Below are positions 6,673 through 8,843 of a stretch of 8,843 nt of DNA, piece after piece. The notes below the pieces were generated by a model, which was given only the letters and a program-made list of their open reading frames with translations, did no database searches and had not been told where the DNA came from. The DNA is taken from NCBI GenBank assembly GCA_017547975.1, contig JAFYNU010000320.1:1-8843 (forward strand). The letters run 5' to 3'. The stretch is from Clostridia bacterium. Its GTDB lineage: Bacteria; Bacillota; Clostridia; Oscillospirales; QAMX01. A program made the translations under genes and the position numbers. The first letter of the stretch is position 1. Each line of letters begins with the position of its first letter.

Positions 6673-7415
6673 AATGTCACCTCCGAAAGCAGAGATTCCA
6701 GGTTGCCGGCAGCAATCAATTCCTTTTCCTCCCTGCTGATGTCGGCATAATGCACCAGCGAAACCGCTGCCGCTGCCGAAGAGACCGGCATGCCGCTTTC
6801 AAATAACAGCCGTTCTGCGCCAAAATGACGACAAACCGTCGCAATGCCGCCATGAACCACATAGTTGCTGATACCCACCCGAAGGTTGGGACAAGCCGCC
6901 AGCACCGGCGCCAACTGTCTTGCGCAACGGTAGCCCGGAGATGTGATCACGATGGTGTTATGGGGATAATCGGTACAAAGCTGCCAGATACCGTCCCAGG
7001 AGGTTTCCCCCGCATCCATAAACACCGGCACACGGCACTCCGCCATGGCTCCCATTAGCTCCCCAATGGCATAGGGAAGCAAGGAATAGGCACTGGTTTT
7101 TGGCTGCAGCCGGACACTTTTCACATCCTTCTTCTTCATTTCAGTCACCAGCTCTGCCGGAGACAAAAACTCATCGAAGGTTTGGGGCATGACGCACCAC
7201 TGCCGCAGGAATCGGTCACTTCCTGCCGTTTCCTCCACCAGAGTGTGATTTCCATCCATCATGTCGTATTCCACCGCCATGGCGTGGTGGGCCACGGCCT
7301 TTTCTATATGGCACCGATCCATGATCTCCAGGAAATCTTCCCGGGTCACCGGCGATCCCTCCCGGGGCGCATTCCGCCGCCCGATCATGCATTTGGCATC
7401 CACAAAGCGAAGCAT
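6669..7415 (-). CDS. Amidohydrolase-fold protein lacking metal ligands (likely partner of the downstream amidohydrolase)
   Basis: This 248-residue protein lines up along its length with the amidohydrolase encoded downstream, but the active site is lost. Where the intact partner has FDVHGHIG, this has FVDAKCMIG (K8 and M10 for the two histidines). LLFHAW-type strand H145 corresponds to VFMDAGETSWD (D134), the H171 strand to IVITSPGY (no histidine), and the catalytic-aspartate strand YGSDCSF to FESGMPV (glycine at 208). These alignments were made by eye. The rest of the barrel is well kept, with no frameshift or internal stop, so it looks like a selected protein rather than a pseudogene. The start is placed at 7415 because GGGGGAG (7429-7423) precedes it; the reading frame stays open to an ATG at 7562 but that stretch is AT-rich and resembles promoter DNA. 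It probably acts as a binding or scaffolding subunit, which is inference. Confidence 0.78.
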   Translation of the reverse strand: MLRFVDAKCMIGRRNAPREGSPVTREDFLEIMDRCHIEKAVAHHAMAVEYDMMDGNHTLVEETAGSDRFLRQWCVMPQTFDEFLSPAELVTEMKKKDVKSVRLQPKTSAYSLLPYAIGELMGAMAECRVPVFMDAGETSWDGIWQLCTDYPHNTIVITSPGYRCARQLAPVLAACPNLRVGISNYVVHGGIATVCRHFGAERLLFESGMPVSSAAAAVSLVHYADISREEKELIAAGNLESLLSEVTL

Positions 7416-7454
7416 TTGGGTTCTCCCCCTTCTCGGTTGGTTTTGTATATCTCT

Positions 7455-7484
7455 ATTATGCCTTGTCTCCCCCGCCAAAAGCAA
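7455..7484 (-). promoter_or_regulatory. Candidate promoter for the amidohydrolase pair
   Basis: Read on the minus strand, TTGCTT (7484-7479), an 18-base spacer and CATAAT (7460-7455) lie 40 bases upstream of the chosen ATG. A second perfect TATAAT sits further up at 7512-7507 but has no recognisable -35, so it could be an activator-dependent alternative. Both are by-eye matches. Confidence 0.45.
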
Positions 7485-7673
7485 GCGGTTTTTTTCAACA
7501 GAACAAATTATACCTATTGAAGAATCCAAAACCATGACCTGTACCCATGAATATCTTTCCATCTTTCAAAGATTATCTCTAATTTACCCCTTCTTCCCCC
7601 ACTTCCGATTCCCCCAACAAAATACAAAAAGCAAATATTACCTATCGGGAAGCAAAAGGGAGGGTAGACAGCC

Positions 7674-7702
7674 AGGACAATTTGTGGCATGATACTGATA
7701 AT
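7674..7702 (+). promoter_or_regulatory. Candidate promoter for the isomerase/lyase genes
   Basis: AGGACA (7674-7679) and GATAAT (7697-7702) are spaced by 17 bases, a fair sigma-A match with a weak -35. Transcription would start near 7709, just before the ribosome binding site GGGAGG at 7719-7724. Confidence 0.5.
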
Positions 7703-7731
7703 GACAATCCAAATCTCCGGGAGGAATGATT

Positions 7732-8484
7732 ATGTTTGAAACCGGCCTTGTATCGGTTACCTTTCGAAAACTCGACCCTGTCGAAATCATAAAGCTTGTA
7801 AAAACTGCCGGTCTTACTGCCATCGAGTGGGGATCCGACGTGCACGTACCCCAGGATGACCCGGAACGCGCCGCCGCCATTGGTACGCTTACCCGGGAAG
7901 CCGGGATCCGGGTGGCAAGCTACGGTTCCTATTACCGTCCCGGCGTCCACACGCCGGAAGAATTTGAGCCCTATTTGAAGGCCGCCCTGGCCCTGGGTGC
8001 CCCGGTGATCCGGGTCTGGGCAGGGAACAAGGGGTCCGCAGATGCCTCTCCTGCCGATCGGGAATCGGTCATTTCCTGTACCCAAGCCATCTGCGACATG
8101 GCCGTAGCGCACAACGTCACCATCTGCTACGAATACCACAACGGTACTCTGACCGACCAGATCGATTCCGCCATAGACGCCATTGCCGCCATCAACCGGC
8201 CAAATATGAAGCTCTATTGGCAATACAATCCGTCCCTTTCCCGGGAAGAAAACGGCAATGCCCTTCGCCGGGTTCTGCCTTATCTGCAAACGGTACACGC
8301 CTTTGCCATGGACGCTTCCCTGACCCGTCATCCCCTGGCAGAAGCCGCCGCCGATTGGCAGACTTACAAGGCCATCCTGGCGGAAAGCCCCGCCGACCGC
8401 CCTGTCCTCCTGGAATTCGTGGAGGGGGACGATCCCGAAGCCTTCCTGCGGGACGCCAAGACCCTGGCTGAACTTTTTGCCTGA
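7732..8484 (+). CDS. Sugar phosphate isomerase/epimerase family protein (xylose isomerase-like TIM barrel)
   Basis: This 250-residue protein belongs to the AP-endonuclease-2 / xylose isomerase-like TIM-barrel superfamily, whose cytoplasmic members isomerise or epimerise sugars, inosose or hydroxypyruvate-type ketones with a divalent metal. Successive barrel strands are readable: TGLVSVTFR, LTAIEWGSDVHVP, IRVASYGSYYRPG, PVIRVWAGN, VTICYEYHNGTLTD with likely ligand E134, MKLYWQYNP, VHAFAMD with H189, and PVLLEFVEGDD with E228. The strand where many members have an aspartate ligand reads YWQ here (Q164), an inferred substitution. The start is set at 7732: GGAGG at 7720-7724 is 7 bases before that ATG, whereas the ATG at 7726 is only 1 base from it and cannot be served well. 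The next gene follows after 19 bases, so the two are probably cotranscribed. Substrate is unknown. Confidence 0.88.
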   Translation: MFETGLVSVTFRKLDPVEIIKLVKTAGLTAIEWGSDVHVPQDDPERAAAIGTLTREAGIRVASYGSYYRPGVHTPEEFEPYLKAALALGAPVIRVWAGNKGSADASPADRESVISCTQAICDMAVAHNVTICYEYHNGTLTDQIDSAIDAIAAINRPNMKLYWQYNPSLSREENGNALRRVLPYLQTVHAFAMDASLTRHPLAEAAADWQTYKAILAESPADRPVLLEFVEGDDPEAFLRDAKTLAELFA

Positions 8485-8503
8485 ATGGCTAAGGAGAAAT
8501 GAT

Positions 8504-8843
8504 ATGAATCGACATGAAAAAGCCCTGGAAATCCTGCGGCAGGGCACCGTGATTCCTGCCACCACCCTGGCCCTGAACGATGACGGCAGCTTCAACGAAG
8601 CACGCCAACGCCTTTTGATCCGCTACTACCTGGAAGCCGGTGCCGGCGGCATTGCCACCGCCGTCCACAGCACCCAGTTTGAAATCCGCAAGCCCGAATT
8701 CAATCTGTTCGAACGGGTCATCTCCATCGTCACCGACGAAATTGACCGTTACGAAGCCGAAACCGGCAAGGTCATCCTGAAGGTTTGCGGGGTATGCGGC
8801 CCTGCGGAGCAGGCCGTCCGGGAAGCCGAACTGGCCAAATCCC
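8504..8843 (+). CDS. Dihydrodipicolinate synthase/N-acetylneuraminate lyase family protein, N-terminal part
   Basis: The first 113 residues are present; the gene runs off the window with no stop. The pattern GTVIPATTLALNDDGSFNEARQ.. RYYLEAGAGGIATAVH matches the N-terminus of class I aldolases of the DapA/NanA superfamily (first strand, then a helix from R34, then the GAGGI strand). These enzymes form a Schiff base between a catalytic lysine and pyruvate or a related keto acid, to make or cleave a C-C bond. The catalytic tyrosine and lysine lie outside the window. The loop that reads G-T-T/V-G-E in DapA is here AVHSTQFEIR (53-62), so it is unlikely to be the lysine-biosynthesis enzyme and more likely a catabolic lyase or aldolase. 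The start has AAGGAGA at 8491-8497, 6 bases upstream. It follows the isomerase gene closely, suggesting consecutive steps of one pathway. Confidence 0.85.
   Translation, partial: MNRHEKALEILRQGTVIPATTLALNDDGSFNEARQRLLIRYYLEAGAGGIATAVHSTQFEIRKPEFNLFERVISIVTDEIDRYEAETGKVILKVCGVCGPAEQAVREAELAKS

Larger units (their letters stand above)
7416..7731. other. Gene-free divergent control region
   Basis: These 316 bases separate two divergent gene sets and are clearly AT-richer than the flanking genes. I see no supported gene. They contain candidate promoters in both directions, a short direct repeat ATCTTTCC/ATCTTTCA (7553-7560, 7561-7568) whose second copy is half of the palindrome ATCTTT-C-AAAGAT (7561-7573), and a pyrimidine-rich tract with C runs at about 7582-7618. 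The length exceeds what two simple promoters need, which fits binding of a regulator such as the nearby AraC protein. Confidence 0.6.

Noticed and set aside
6669..7415. Degenerate amidohydrolase as a pseudogene
   Set aside because: The frame is intact over 248 codons with a strong ribosome binding site and coupled downstream start. Only the metal-site positions are altered, which fits a retained non-catalytic role better than decay.
7416..7562. N-terminal extension of 49 codons on the degenerate amidohydrolase
   Set aside because: The ribosome binding site GGGGGAG at 7423-7429 supports the start at 7415, and the extension overlaps candidate promoters and aligns with nothing in the partner protein.
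7582..7618. Possible G-quadruplex on the minus strand
   Set aside because: Only three G runs of 4-5 plus a GG are present, so a stable four-run quadruplex is not supported.
7261..7692. Plus-strand 143-codon frame reaching into the intergenic region
   Set aside because: Half is antisense to the degenerate amidohydrolase gene and the rest reads through AT-rich promoter-like DNA; no recognisable domain or start signal.
7642..8595. A 317-codon minus-strand open frame opposite the isomerase gene
   Set aside because: It is a composition artefact of GC-rich codons on the other strand, with no motif and no plausible ribosome binding site.

Overview
This 8.8-kb window looks like chromosomal DNA from a moderately GC-rich member of the Firmicutes, perhaps a gut Clostridia/Oscillospirales-type anaerobe. 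The evidence is strong AAGGAGG-like ribosome binding sites before almost every gene, sigma-A type promoters with near-consensus -10 boxes, short intrinsic terminators, compact gene packing and an ATP-type PEP carboxykinase. The taxonomic call is inference from style and gene content; there is no rRNA or other marker gene. I see no tRNA, rRNA, IS element, CRISPR array, phage gene or toxin-antitoxin pair.

Layout. (1) 1-321 is the 3' end of pckA on the + strand, closed by a strong hairpin terminator. (2) 382-1895 is a two-gene minus-strand operon: a TSUP-family membrane permease followed by a glycerophosphodiester phosphodiesterase. (3) 2027-3894 is a plus-strand operon: a YdhF-like aldo/keto reductase, a RidA enamine/imine deaminase and a small FMN nitroreductase. 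Operons 2 and 3 are driven by back-to-back divergent promoters whose -35 boxes lie only 7 bp apart. (4) 3935-5856 is a divergent pair: an NAD-dependent epimerase/dehydratase-like (extended SDR fold) protein on the minus strand and an AraC-family regulator on the plus strand. (5) 5887-7415 is a minus-strand pair of translationally coupled amidohydrolase-fold genes. The downstream one has a full set of metal-site residues; the upstream one appears to have lost all of them. (6) After a gene-free, AT-richer 316-bp divergent control region, 7732 to the window end carries a xylose-isomerase-like TIM-barrel sugar isomerase/epimerase and the start of a dihydrodipicolinate synthase/N-acetylneuraminate lyase-superfamily gene that runs off the window.

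How they may work together. The right half (about 3.9 kb onward) reads as an accessory catabolic locus. It has a regulator, an NAD-binding SDR-like enzyme, an amidohydrolase-2 type hydrolase with a degenerate partner, a sugar isomerase/epimerase and a class I aldolase-type lyase. That set fits breakdown of an uncommon sugar, sugar acid or lactone (isomerise or oxidise, hydrolyse, then aldol cleavage), but the substrate cannot be read from the sequence. The most interesting points are the intact/degenerate amidohydrolase pair, the SDR protein lacking the catalytic lysine of YxxxK, and the altered substrate loop of the lyase-superfamily protein. The left half is ordinary metabolism and reactive-metabolite housekeeping.
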